Source: Epiperipatus broadwayi (taxonomy: Eukaryota > Onychophora > Udeonychophora > Euonychophora > Peripatidae). Taken from it: a stretch of DNA of 64,000 nucleotides. Positions 36,481 to 48,196 of the stretch are shown piece by piece. A program made the position numbers and the translations under genes. Location of the stretch: positions 498,001 through 562,000 of the forward strand of contig JAQFVV010000233.1 in assembly GCA_028023455.1 (NCBI GenBank). Reading direction: 5' to 3'. Numbering within the stretch: position 1 is the first letter of the stretch; every line of letters starts with the position of its first letter. The notes beneath the pieces were generated by a model. The model saw only the letters and a program-made list of their open reading frames with translations. It was not told the origin of the DNA and did no database searches.

Positions 36481-39462
36481 ATAGTGGAATATTTATTACA
36501 ATAAATGACTCTCTGAATAAAATACTGAGATCTAATATCAAAAGAGAAAATGAGTGTAAGTGATAGAATGAAGAGATCAAATTATTGTCGTAACATCCTA
36601 ACCATATTATTTTTTTGACATATTATAAATATTGTACTTATTTATTTTTTTTTTATCACATCAGTAAAAACTTTGTAATATGATTAGAATGTAAATTTTC
36701 AAACTCAATTTAAATGTAAATGACTATAAAGGGATTGAACAATTCATGAATAATGTACATAGCAGACTAGTATAAAACCATAAATAATAATAAAGCAATA
36801 ACTAGTAATTTTAAAAGATAAATATAAACCAGGAAAAGTGTAATTGGATATCAGAAACACTAAGATTATCTGTATACAATGTAAATAAGTTATCATTGCA
36901 TAAATAGTTTGATCCTTGTTAATTTTTTTTTTTATTGTTAATGAAATGTTTAACTCAGTATATATATGTTATTGTTTATCATTCTTATTGTAAATAAAAA
37001 AAATATATTAATTTAATTAGTCTTATTGTGTCCAAGAGTCATTCCTATCACAAGGTTACATCAAGAAAACACATTATACACATATAATAATACCTAATGT
37101 ATTTTAATTGCAGGCCTTATTTGAGAACTGCAAAATGGCAAGCATATGATAGGATCAATAGTGCATTGGGAGAGTCACATTCTAATTTTATAACTTAAAT
37201 TTAAAGTAGTATAACATTTCAATAGTGTCAATTACTAACTAAATGTATCTGAAAGTCTGTAACTCCAGAGGATTTATTGGCAGTAGGTTAATGCTAAGTA
37301 ATTGAAGAGAATATTTAACTAAGTTAGACTTGGTAGATAATAATAGTATAATGAAGCTTGGTTTATATTAAAACAAGTGTTCTATAATAATTATTGTTAA
37401 TTATGGTTGGCATTGGTATGTTTCCCTTAAATAGTTGGATCTCAGTAAAATCCCTCTTGTGATACAATCATTTAAGTATCAATCTAATGGATAGATTGGA
37501 TTTTAATGCAGAATACTTATAATCCCTGAGATTGTAATAGGGTGACATTAATTGTGTGAAATTAATGTAATTTCATTAATGTATATTAATTTAAGATTTT
37601 AAAAATGTATAATGGTAATTTAAGTTATCAGTTAAAGAAAATATTATAGTAATCATTGTTTGTTGTGGGGATTTTCCCAATGATCATAATAAGATGGTAA
37701 TGCCATTGTGGAAGTGTATTTTTCTTTATACTTCTCAATGTTAAAACCACTCTCTTGTAATCGCCCCTACAGTCTATCCTATAAAGTTATATGTGGAATG
37801 TGTCAAGTCCCATAAAGAATTGTATATTCTCTTGCAATGATATTGTATGTTTAATATTGTGCTAGTGTGGTATAGAGTAAATGAGTAGGCAAATAAAGAT
37901 AGCCAGAAGAAAAACAAAGAGATGGGAAGGTTACAATATATTATTCATGAATGAAGAAGACAAACTTTTCTAGTACAATTATATTTTAATCAACATTTCA
38001 CCTTTTTTATAGTGTAAAAGCATTTATTTATTTTTAATGCTTAAATATATCAATCAGATTATATTTTAGTTATAATTGTAAACTAAACAAAAAGAATGAA
38101 AACTTCACCTTGAGCATTTTCTGACTAAATTATCCATTTACTTTACTAGCTATAATAAATCAATGTTTATCAAACTTAAGTTATTACATTTCAGTATTTA
38201 AATAGTAAAATTATTTCTTCTATAAAAGCATTTTAGTTTTACCCATATTTAAATGTAAGATTACCCCCTTCCTTATTTTGTTTACAATTCCTTAATCACA
38301 TGTCTATGGATATTAATTAACAAGTTGAATGTCAAGAGATATTGAAGAAACTTTTCTTACAAATGACTGAGTTGCGCATTTTAACTAAAATCTTATGTAT
38401 AATAACACAATCGGTACTTTGATATTAGAATTGCAACATGGAGCATGTATTAGACCTACTGCACCTGTTCACATTCTTATCAATCCACTAATAACTTTGT
38501 AATCTTGGGATCTGACATACTCTATAAAATAAAACCAATTTAAAATCATTTCTTGAATGCAATTATGAGCAATCATTACAGTTCAGGCAGAAATGCATGT
38601 ATAAATCAATGTTAAAAAGATTGATGTTCAGATAATATAAAATAAATATCACACAGACACAATGAATACTACAAAAAAAAAGTTTACAAAATTAAAAATT
38701 ATTATGCCATATCAGATTTTTTTAAAAAAAAACATAAACTATATCACTGATATGAGTTCTATACTTAATAAAAAACTATTTAGATACATTTTATTTATAT
38801 ATTTGTAAATTTCTTCAAGGAAACTTCTATAATGACTGGGAGAAAAAAAGATTGTTAAAATGCAGCTTGAAATTTTATAAAAAAAGAAACTATTAACATG
38901 TAATGAAAAAACTAAGAATGTTTTAAATATTTCATCCATCTATAGTTCTAATGTAATCAATGTGGTCAGTGGGAGAATTCAATAAAATAATATATAATTA
39001 AAGATTACAATTAACAAAATGTTTAAAATAAATAAATCAGACAAAATGATTTCTTCTTATACAATGCTGATAAAGATTATCAGATGTTAGAAATAAATTA
39101 TACTGCACATTTTTGAACAGCTTAATAGTTAGCAATAAAAAGTTTAAATTTTAAAAAAAATATATGGAAACTTTGTTAGATGATAAAATATCAAGATAAA
39201 CAATGTATCTATAATGCTTTTCTGATCACTCTATTAATACTTATCTGACAACCAAGATTATCCTGGGATTGTTCTCCTGTTAAGAATAGCAGGATATCAA
39301 TTTATTAATCATAATTAGACAGCTAATTAGATTAACAACTGACTGTGGGAGAAAAAAAATTGTATATATGATTATAAATCTCAGATACTTAGGACAAATG
39401 TCCAAGTTCCATAAAAATTCAAACTCATATTTATTGCATAAACTTCATACCATAAGACTATT
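36481..39462. other. Spacer, no gene seen
   Basis: Mostly A/T-rich. The part at 37430-37880 has somewhat higher G+C and could be an old element, but I found no terminal repeats or domains in it. Confidence 0.45.
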
Positions 39463-39865
39463 AGGTGAATAAATTGTCTGTATAGATTTTTTCTTTAATC
39501 AAATCATGATAGACAGTGGGATGGAATCCCATCCTTAATCTAGTTAGTCATGGCATAATTTATTAATGCTGCAGCATCTAAATTCCTCTACTGGATTTTC
39601 CAATATTCAGGTGGAATCTTAGCATAAATTTGGCATCCATAGAGAATTTGATTTCCCTTTAGTTAATTAAGAGAGGTTTAATAGTCTTGAAAAGTGGTTC
39701 TGGACTATAATATTTATGCAATTAATACCTGATCTGACCATTAATGTAACTTATATAAAGTTCATAAATAAAATTTAGAGGCAAACATCTTATATTTCCT
39801 CCCTCTTTCTTTATAACATCTTGGAGATATTTTGAGATTGTTAAAAATAGTGCACAATATGATTG
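39463..39865. repeat. Unknown ~400-bp repeat R, copy 1
   Basis: Matches 55641-56035 throughout. Shared blocks include GTGAATAAATT, AATCAAATCATGATAG, CTAGTTAGTCATGG, TGACCATTA and TAACATCTTGGAGATATTTT followed by GAGATTGTTAAAA. It does not match any coding family I know on either strand. A (TA)n run follows at 39890-39909. Copies are diverged (by eye about a fifth of bases differ). Confidence 0.75.
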
Positions 39866-40623
39866 CTTAAGAATGACCTTAGCTACATAATATATATATA
39901 TATATATAATTAAATAATAGTAATTCGATGAAAAATATCAGAACAGAGAAAAGGCTAATTGAATTTTATAATAGTAGTTTATTTTTAATGCAAAGAGAAA
40001 GTATTTAGGTATATAAATAGTTAAAAATTTAAATATGTGTATACTGCAGAAAGGAATTTATTGTTAAATGAAATGAGTCCCTTTGATAGAAAAGTGAGCA
40101 GGGCAAATTCCTAAGTTCACTCAACATGTTTTTGTCATTGAAGTTATTACTATGTGATCACTCATATAGTATATGAACATGGATGGGCTGCTCACCAACA
40201 TATATTAATCAGGGTGGTGAGTTTATTAGCTTCTCATCTCTGACTTTAAAATTAAGAAACACCATGGTCTTTCATCTCAGTTGCCTGATAGCTCTTAATT
40301 AAAATATTACTTGAGTTTCATTGAAGGCTGAATAAATGTATGAATGAATTTTTTTTTTTCTAATAGATAGAAATAAATTGTGATCTTTATTCCCAGGAGG
40401 CTGTAAAGTCACCAGCTAAGGTAGCAGTTGGTGGCTGAATGTGAAAGGTGCTAAGAATCTCCTGATTGCAGACCAAGGTTGCCATTTGATGATGATGCTT
40501 TATTTAGATATTAGAAGATTGCAAAAATTGTAAGAACTGTCTAATATTAAATAGGACATTATAAGACTTTATGAAGTTAGAAGAAAAGGTTAAGAGACAA
40601 TTGATTTAAAAAGTGGATATGTA

Positions 40624-41160
40624 TTGTACTACAAAGGAACAAACATTGGAAGTACAGGTGGAGTAGGATTCATTATTAATAAAAAGTGGAAGAACAACAT
40701 TGTGGAGATTACTGGTGTATCTGACCAAATGGCAATATTAGTTATTCAACTTAATAACAGATATCAAATGCAGATAATTCAGGTTCATGCACCAACAAGT
40801 TCTCATTGTAAAGAAGTAGAGGATTTTTATATGGATGTAAAAGAGTTTTTGATCAAATACATTTTAAAATTGTCATGAGAGACATTAATGCTAGAATTTA
40901 TAAATAATTGAAAAATGAAAGTGCTGCAAGTAGATAATAGTTATGGTGACAGAAATGAGAGTACATAGACTTGTGAGTTTGTAGAAAAAAAAAAAATTAC
41001 AAATTATTTTTTTTTAAGAAAATGTTAAATGTAAATAAGCATGAAAGCACCCAAATAAAGATATGGCAGAAATTGATGGTATTTTGATTAACAGAAAATA
41101 TTTATTTCAAGATTGTAATGTTCTTAATAAATTCAACGCAGGAAGTGTTCTTCAATTAAT
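40624..41160 (+). pseudogene. RTE endonuclease remnant (copy C)
   Basis: The 84-codon opening piece reads GGVGFIINKKWKNNIVEITG, then MQIIQVHAPTSSHCKEVEDF, typical of RTE APE-type endonucleases ('IQVYAPTS'). The GDxNA box follows out of frame as RDINARI near 40880, with Asp kept. The end reads FQDCNVLNKFNAGSVLQLMR, where the catalytic SDH of copy B (GSDHQLMR) has become SVL. The enzyme is dead. Confidence 0.8.
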
Positions 41161-42535
41161 GAGATGTAATGTACATGTTAATGCAAAACTAAAGACAAAA
41201 ATTATTAAGAAAGTCACAGTTGATATTCTTAATTTTCAGAAACATTACAATGAATTTAAATTAAAATTTGCAAATCATTTTCAAATATTAACAGATTTTG
41301 AACATGATTCAGATTTGAAAAAATTCAATAGGAAGATAACTGATACATTTTTAAAAATTGCAACAAGGATAGCTGGTACAACAGATCAGCAATTGACCAG
41401 TAAAATTTCTTCTGAGACAAGACAATTTATGAAGAAAAGTAGGACTATGAAAATATATAAAAATTATGAATGATTGAATATCTCAGAATTTTGTAAAATG
41501 ATGTCAAAAAGTGTTCATAATGACATAAGAAAGTATAATTGTGAACAATCCATGAAAGCTATTGAAGAGAATAAAAGTCTCAAGAGTGTAAAACATCTTC
41601 ATGTTAGTAACAAACTTGATTCTGTACAAAAAAAAATGGAATTATTACTAAAGAGAGAGATGACATCATGAAATGTATAGAAAAATTTTATCAAGAATTA
41701 TATAGCACCAAGGAACAAGTAAGAGTACCTTCTACAACTACTATATGTTCTGAATTGTCCAGGAATTTAAATGAGGAAGTAAGACATCATATTAAATTTA
41801 TGAAGAAGGAAAAAGCTCCAGGAAATGATGGAATTAAAATGAAAATCTTAAAAGTAGCAGGTGAAAAAATAGAAAAATTTTTGGCAACAAGTTGTATATC
41901 AAATATCTAATTTAACAGATGATTGGACAAATACAATTTATATATTAATATTTAAAAAAGATGATAAAGAAGACATTAGAAATTACAACTTATCTCTAGC
42001 AAACAATAGCTTTTAACTAACTAGAAAATCCAGCAGAATGTGATTTTAGCAAGTGAATCACATCCAAGTGTTGAGAGAACTTATAGAAATGACTAATGAA
42101 TGTGAGCTATCATTATATTTCGGATTTGTAGATAATGAAAAAGCATTTCATTCTTCAGTGATTAAAGCATTAGATGTTCAAGATAAAGAACTAGGATATT
42201 GTTATATTCTGACAAATATTTATAAAAAAATGTGACAGCAACAATTAAAAAAATTAACATTGAGAAGGATATATGACAGGATGACTCCATATCTCCAAAA
42301 CCTTTTACAGCAGTTTTGCAAAAAGTATTTTGCAGATTAAAATGGGAAGCTAAGAGAGTGAAAGTCAATGAAGATTACTTAAATCATCTAGATTTTGCAA
42401 ATGATGTTGATTTTGCAAACAATCCTTTAGAATTTTATGAAATGTTGCAAGAGTTATCAGATAAAAATAGGAAAGTAGAATTAAAAGTGAATGTTAAAAA
42501 TACTAATGTAATATTCAATGGATTTTCTTAAAAGA
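41063..42535 (+). pseudogene. RTE linker and reverse transcriptase remnant (copy C)
   Basis: The best preserved coding stretch of the family, in four overlapping or abutting frames: 41063-41473, 41474-41671, 41668-41910 and 42053-42235, then 42316-42531. Blocks: FMKKEKAPGNDGIKMKILK (fingers, 'KAPGxDGI'); HIQVLRELIEMTNECELSLY with FGFVDNEKAFHSSVIKAL (motif A, the usual DYEKAFDS region with the second Asp as His); LDFANDVDFANNPLEFYEML (motif C, FADDV as FANDV); VKNTNVIFNGFS. The stop at 41473 is one codon before an in-phase Met, so only a single stop divides the first two frames. Confidence 0.8.
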
Positions 42536-42610
42536 AGAAAATAAAGATTAATAATGATGATTTAGAAAAAAATAACTACAAATGTCTTAGTCAGTTTATT
42601 ACTACTGACA

Positions 42611-43725
42611 TGGTATTTTTTGCCATCTCATGTGTAAATATATATATATAAACAAAAAAAGACTTATAAATCCAATAAATAATATTATATTTCAACCAGA
42701 GGACTGGTTTTCATCAGAAAGAAAAAAAAATACACAGTAAAATGGCAATAATCAAAAATTACAGATTTGGTAAAAGATTAAAATTTTTTAACAAACCCCC
42801 CCTGATTGGTGACAAAATCTAACACAGAATATCTACCCAATCAATGACAAAATTGAAACAAAAAAAAAAATTGAAACAAAAAAAGAAAAAAACTACATTC
42901 CCTCCTAATCAAGCTTAAATTCTATTCAAATTAAAATAAATATAAAAATAAAAAAATCCAAAATTAAAATATACATATGTGCATACATACAAAAATTAGA
43001 CTATGCTCACATACAAAAAATAGCTGTGCTCACATTAATATTCATTAAAAACTAAAATACTTATACATTTTAATCAAAAATTATAGTGCAAAGTACAATA
43101 ATTTATAATAACTAATTATTTATCTATATACCAATTAAACACAGATATTAAACATCCATATAACCAATCTTTACATAAAAAACCTCATATAAGAAAATTT
43201 TCACATAAAAAACTCACATATATATATATATAATTTCATAGTTAGTTTAGTTGTTTCAGTAGTTTATAAGTAGAATATTATAAAAATGGACATAAAATGC
43301 ATTATCTTATATGTAATGTATTAAAAGTTTTTTTTTATCTCACCAAAAAATCAGATTTTTAAGTTTGATTTTTTAAAATCTATTTCAGTTGATAATATAT
43401 AGTTCAAGATAAAATAGTTGTGTTGAATTGTAAGTTTTTTTTATTAAAAGCTTTTTGTTGTTGTTGAAATTCTTGGTAAAAGGTGGGTTGGTGGAAAATA
43501 AAAAATGGTCACAATTAAACTTTACTGTTGCAACTCAATCTAAATACCAATTTGTAAGTAAAAGTATTGTAAGAGTCTATCTATTAATTAAAAACTTTAA
43601 AAATTCCAAAAGAATAAATTACAGATTTTTTAAGTGCCAAATTTTTGCTGAAAATAACACAAAAGGTGAGAAACCTGTTTGGAAAATAAAAATTAAAAGG
43701 GGGGAGTTTGAAAAAAGTATAAATT
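42611..43725 (+). repeat. Left LTR of the Ty3/Gypsy element (interrupted)
   Basis: Matches the right LTR at 42611-42650 and again at 43216-43725; the part between is a later insertion at an (AT)n tract. The matching part ends near GTTTGAAAAAAGTATAA, shared with 48505-48520. The open frame at 43455-43772 lies within this LTR and is not a gene. The LTR start TGG...TTTTTTGCC fits the usual TG start. Confidence 0.7.
42651..43215 (-). mobile_element. ~565-bp insertion in the left LTR, with hammerhead-like motif
   Basis: Absent from the right LTR and bounded by (TA)n on both sides. On the minus strand it holds CTGATGA, then a stem AACCAG-TCCT-CTGGTT, then GAAA (42690-42717), the arrangement of a hammerhead ribozyme core. 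In many animal genomes this pattern marks Penelope-like terminal repeats. The rest is low-complexity, with TACATACATACAAAAA-like parts and two A/C-rich tracts; no coding trace. The flanking U/A-rich arms do not form a clear stem I, so activity is doubtful. Confidence 0.5.
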
Positions 43726-43889
43726 GCAGAGAGATTAAGACCGCATCCAGACAAAATCAAGGCAATAATTAGATTCCCTGAACACAAGAATAGAAAACAA
43801 ATTGTCATTCTTAGGGATATACCACAAAGATTTTATGAATTTTCCCATGGACGTGGATGCACTACTACAGTTGTTCAGAAAAGAAAGCC

Positions 43890-45510
43890 AGTGCACCATA
43901 ATACTTTCAGGAAAATTAAAGAAAAATTTTGTAAAAACCAAATGCATTGGCATACCCAGATTTTAGTAAACCTTTTATTCTGCAACAAGATAGCAGTAAA
44001 TACTTTTAAGACAGGCTTTAACCTGTATCAAATGCACCTTGAAATTTATAATAGTCAAGCAATATCTCTATTTTGCTGATTGCAGTAAAGTTGGGTGTGT
44101 GGGTTGTTTTATTTCAGAACTCAAAAAGAATACCACAAGTCCTATATTTCTTAAGTAGAATGTTGAATAAAATGGAAACTACACTGGTACTGAAAGGAAA
44201 GCATTGGCTGAATTCAATAAACTCAAACATTTATTACTAGTGTCAGATTTTAAGAATTATAGACTATAAGAGCTTAGAGTTTATAATCCAATGCCACTTA
44301 ACTAATGATATACTGATAAGATGGGCATTATACCTGCAGTTTTGCTACTGTAGTTCACTGCCCAGGAAAGATAATATAGTGCCAGATATATTAAGCAGAA
44401 CAAAAGGCACAATTACCCTAGATACCTCTGTAGAGATATGATAAGATTGAAGGTTCTGAAAATCATCAGACTCCACATGCAAAGATTTGATAAATTGGTG
44501 TACCTTGTGCAATTTCCAGTCAGCTGATGATTTCCTCTTGATTTGTTAACATATCAAGTAAAGAAGAGAAAAGATTGCTGGAGGGTTGTTATACCATGAA
44601 ATTTAAGAGAGCAGTTAATAAATTATGTACACCAGTCATATGGGTATTACAGCTCATATAAAGTAGACAAAAATATTATAATGATGTTACTATTGGCCAA
44701 ATATGTACTGTTCTGTTGCTACTTTGCAAGGCTGTCAGGAATGCTGTAAAAATAAACCAGCTAGCAAAAATTGTATCTGGGGTAGATACCTATAATGCTC
44801 AAGACTTGAACAAATTACTGGTAGATTTGTATGGTCCATTACCTTCATTTTACCTATACAAATATCTTTTCAAAACTAGTACAAGTGTATCATTAAGAAA
44901 AACAGATGCAAAAAAATTCCATTGCCATACTGAAAAGCAGTTTGTACAAATAAGAAAGCCCTGAGTGATTTTAAGTGATCATGGAACACCCTTCATGCCT
45001 AAAGAAGGAAGGAATTAGATCAATCAAAAAATATCCATCATATTCTAACCTCCATCTGTAACCCCTAATCTAACCCTTGGGGGCTCTGTTTCATTCTCAC
45101 ATAAAAAAGAATTAGTAGTTTATCTCTTACCCCAGCTAATAAAAATTATTAATTGTGCATATCATGAGTCCATAGGTTTAGCTCTTGAGTTTACATTACA
45201 GCCGGGTATAACCCTCACCACTTAAATTCATGTACCAGTCTGTTATGATAGGGTCAATGTAGCAATGAACAGGAGTTTTGCAAGGGTGATTGGAAAAAAG
45301 AGCCAAACAGAAAAAAAAGAGGGCACTCCTGGTCAGCAAATTTTAAGCTACAAGACAGTCTTTCCAAAAACCCAGCTGAGTAAGCCGAGTAACCATTAAT
45401 AAAAGAAATATCCTTGTTTGAAGGACTGTACCAGATTGTTCAAAAGTGTGATCCTAATGCTTTCATAGTACAAGGAAAAAATGGAATGATGTTCTTTAAT
45501 GATCGAAGTC
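43890..45510 (+). pseudogene. Ty3/Gypsy pol remnant: RT end, RNase H, integrase
   Basis: Order of blocks: AFxxIKEKFC-type sequence (here FRKIKEKFCKN), then, shifted, YPDFSKPFILQQDSSKY at about 43950-44000 (end of RT, start of RNase H); LIRWALYLQF then RKDNIVPDILSRTKG at about 44310-44430 (end of RNase H, 'GKxNxVADxLSR'); a zinc-binding region with NYVHQSYGYYSSYKV near 44620; the integrase core at 44716-44964 with VDLYGPLPS (first catalytic Asp, residue 37) and, after one TGA stop in the same frame, VILSDHGTPF (second Asp, 44977-44979); and the C-terminal GLYQIVQKCDPNAFIVQ near 45420-45475. The catalytic Glu region is garbled. Integrase would join element DNA to the host; this one is broken by frameshifts. 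Confidence 0.85.
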
Positions 45511-45591
45511 TGAAATAAATTCAGAGAAGGGTGGGAGAGATGATGAGGTAGTTGGGTTTTTTTTGTTTCTCCTGAGACATGAATAATGAGA

Positions 45592-45854
45592 TGATATTTT
45601 CTGCCATCTCATATGTAAATATATATATATTATTTTGTAGTTAGTTCAGTTGTTTCAGTACTTTGTAAGTAGAATTTTATAAAAATGAATATAAAATGTA
45701 TTATTATCTTATATGTAATATATTAAAAGTTTTTTTTTATCTCACTAAGAAATCAGACTTTTAAGTTTGATTTTTAAAAAATCTATTTCAGTTGATTGTA
45801 GCAAGTTGTTTTGAATTATAAGTTTTTTTATTAAAAGCTTTTTGTTTTTTGATG
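45592..45854 (+). repeat. Right LTR of the Ty3/Gypsy element, first part
   Basis: Begins TGATATTTTCTGCCATCTCA right after pol and follows the left LTR to TTAAAAGCTTTTTG, where the second LINE interrupts it. It continues at 48197. Confidence 0.75.
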
Positions 45855-45999
45855 TTTTTTTTTTTAAAAAAAATAAAATTTATTAGCTAAAAAGATGCAT
45901 GAATAAAAGCGTCTATATAAACTTGAGTTTTGACTTAAATATTGATGTTAGACATTATTATCTCTTTATACAAGTGAAGCTGAGGGGTATTTCATTTTC

Positions 46000-46851
46000 T
46001 TAGGACAGGTTGACACCAGCCCAGGACTCAGTGTGTAATCTATTGGGTGCCAGAAGTCGATCTCTGTCACGAAGGTTTGTCAAAATTTTGATGTAGGTGC
46101 TTTTAACATTATTATCTGAGCACCGGAAGATGTGCTCACACCTAGTGAGCCAGAGCACAAACGTAAGGAATATAAACTTTCTGATGGTGGAAAAAACTCT
46201 GCCTGACAGCATTTTCGATACAGAGGGAGTATCTGTGGTCAAAGGACACCTGTTGGCAAATGTAGGATAAAGTGAGATTAAATGAGGACAGAAATACAAA
46301 AGATGAGTAATAGTTTCGTCTGCAGTTGAGCACAGCTGACATAGCGTATTGAGCTTGGAGAATCCTCTTCTTGTGACCAAGAAGTGATTTGTAGGTAGGG
46401 AGTCTAGTTTTAATTTTATCAGAAAATCCATGTATTTGGACTTTATGTACCAATTCTTTGATTTACGTATCAGTGACTTGTTATTTAGCCCTAGCGATTG
46501 TTGAGAGGCAGTGAGGTTAGGGTATCTTAATTTATACATCTGCCAATATGTTTTCTTTCTATCTAAAATAGGTTTTGTTAATGTTATCATCTTAGTGATA
46601 TGTTTCCATAGCTCTGTCAGCCACTTGCTACAAAATGGTGGTGGGGTATCTGTTGGATTTACTGGAATAAATGGTTCTTGTTCCAGGTATCTGTGATATG
46701 TGGATCTTATCATGCACATCACTTTCTGAAGGAAAAGTGTGGATACAGAATGAAGGCCTAACCCATTCATGTCCTTTGGCATATGCATTTTGAATATATT
46801 TATGGCAACTACTTTGCCTTTCCATAGAAGCCTGGAGCATAATGAGTTCAT
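46000..46851 (-). pseudogene. LINE ORF2 C-terminal region with zf-RVT
   Basis: The longest open frame of the window, 283 codons. An LLWKGKVVAINIFKMHMPK...NGLGLHSV block opens it ('P+xxGGLGL' is typical after the RT thumb), then a KYMDFLIKLKLDSLPTNHFL block near residues 140-158, and an intact CCHC zinc motif: Cys171, Cys174, His183, Cys188. The stop at 46000 follows WAGVNLS and matches the C-terminus of the other copy. It is only part of ORF2: RT lies upstream in another frame. The domain is thought to help bind nucleic acid during integration. Confidence 0.85.
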
Positions 46852-46915
46852 TACAGTTTCAAAAGTCTTAGTAGGCCTAATTACTGGAACAAAATAGTTT
46901 AGCCTGGGAAAAATT

Positions 46916-47290
46916 TTACATGTTCAATAGGGATGTTTTCCCAGGCAGAGATAGGGTGACTCTGGAGAGTGAGGTTACAATTTTGTGAGTTTTTTCTAGT
47001 ATTGAGTTTGTTATTTCTTTAGTCATGGCTAACTCTGACTTTGATATGGGAAACCCCAGAAATTTTTGAGGTTGGAATGTGAAGATAGAAGGTATTACTG
47101 ATCCTGTTGTGATCTTCCACATTGAGGATTTGTCATAGTTAATTTTCAGGTTTAATTTTTTGACATGCTTGTTGATAATTTGCATGAAAGGTAGAAAAAA
47201 CTTTTGTTCTGGCAGGAAGATCGATATATCATCAACATACGAGATGTGATGTACTTGATGCTTTAATGCAGGGATGTATATGCCTGGCAT
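46916..47290 (-). pseudogene. LINE reverse transcriptase palm, motif C
   Basis: Reads HHISYVDDISIFL, with YVDD at 47228-47239 and both catalytic aspartates kept. KKLNLKINYDKSSMWK follows (motif D region), then PQKFLGFPISK (motif E region) and SLPGKTSLLNM. This is the standard order of a non-LTR reverse transcriptase. A frame break separates it from 46000-46851. Confidence 0.85.
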
Positions 47291-48109
47291 GCTGCATTCA
47301 ATTTGTTAGGAGGGGGTTAATGTAGGAGATAAAACAGAGTGGCCAATGGTAATCCTTGTGGGATCGACAGATGAGGTCTGATGCCCTCAGATATTCGTCC
47401 ATCTAGAGAGGTGAAACAGGAGCGGTTGAATAGAAGATTTCCTATGATATTTGTAAAAACCTCAGGCACTTAGTATTCTTTCAATGTTTGAATTAGTATT
47501 GATGGGACAACAGAGTCAAAAGCAGATGCGAAGTTGAATTGTATGACTAGCGGTTTTGTTTTTCTGCGTAACCTGACATGTTCTGTTATGAGCATGAATC
47601 ATTGTACTGCATCTAATATGGAAGCACCTTTCCTCGCAAATTGGTATTTGGAGATGTGCAGGTATAGTTGTTCTTGGATTCTGTCTTTCACTATTGATTC
47701 GACAATTTTAATAAGAAGTGGGATCATGGAAATGGGCCGAAGGTTTGATAAGCTGGAGGATTTGTTTTTTTAAAAATGGTACTAAGGCTACTGGGTAAAT
47801 GTCTGGAATGTCCTGAAAGTCACCTGCCAGTATATCAATGATCCTGCGCACGATGGGGCCAGTAAACTGACTCAAATGTAGAAGTACGAATCTAGGGATT
47901 TCGTGAAGTCTGGGGTGTGTACTTTCCAGATATGATTGCAGTTTTGAGATGATTTGTGCTTCTGTGATGTTATGCTCAAGGTTGTTGCTTGAAGCTTTCC
48001 ATGTTTTGCCGGTTGCATGCTGTTTGCTCTGTAATTTGGTGGTGAAGTGATCGTGTATTTTTCCAAGCATTTCTGGACCACAGTAAAGATTGTGATCAAT
48101 TTCAATCAT
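47291..48109 (-). pseudogene. LINE reverse transcriptase fingers and motif A/B
   Basis: The open part at 47708-48109 covers the linker before RT (HFTTKLQSKQHATGKTWKAS; LLHLSQFTGPIVRRIIDIL) and DIPDIYPVALVPFLKK, like the usual 'P..W+.A.I.PI.K'. In another frame RPISMIPLLIKIVESIVKD, YQFARKGASILDAVQ, IQFNFASAFDSVVPSIL (motif A; first Asp position reads Asn) and SIPQGLPLATLFYLL (motif B) continue to about 47310. Loss of the motif A Asp and the frame breaks make the enzyme inactive. Confidence 0.8.
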
Positions 48110-48196
48110 TGTGGGGGTTGGTCACTTAGTGGAGCATAAAACCCACCTGATGTAGCTATGTGTCCAGTTGTGCCGATTGGATAAGAAAATCCTAGA

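Larger units (their letters stand above)
40047..42610 (+). mobile_element. RTE-type LINE copy C, 5' portion
   Basis: Starts GAAAGGAATTTATTGTTAAA like copy B. It runs through the 5' untranslated part (to about 40500), endonuclease and most of the reverse transcriptase, then stops abruptly at TTTATTACTACTGAC, where copy B continues with AGATGTAAACATAATGG. The missing 3' part resumes about 7.3 kb away at 49898. The two parts add up to about 3.1 kb, close to copy B's 3.25 kb, so this is one element split by a later insertion. Confidence 0.85.
45855..48196 (-). mobile_element. Second LINE, inserted in the right LTR
   Basis: Minus-strand non-LTR element related to the 13-17 kb LINE. It cuts the right LTR between CTTTTTG and TTGTTGTTGAAATTC, which are adjacent in the left LTR. 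The plus-strand T run at 45855-45865 is its poly(A) tail, with AATAAA-like TTTATT just inside. The flanks CTTTTTGTTTTTTG and CCTTTTGGTTGTTG may be a diverged target duplication. It contains ORF2 from the region before RT to the end; endonuclease and ORF1 are missing, so it is 5'-truncated. It is the least decayed element of the window: 283 codons remain open at 46000-46851. Confidence 0.85.

Noticed and set aside
43455-43953. 105-codon plus frame and minus frames in the left LTR
   Set aside because: The same DNA is repeated in the right LTR without keeping the frame, so it is LTR sequence.
46142-46840. Extra frames on both strands at 46142-46453, 46511-46696 and 46628-46840
   Set aside because: They overlap the clear 283-codon LINE ORF2 piece in other frames and have no domain.
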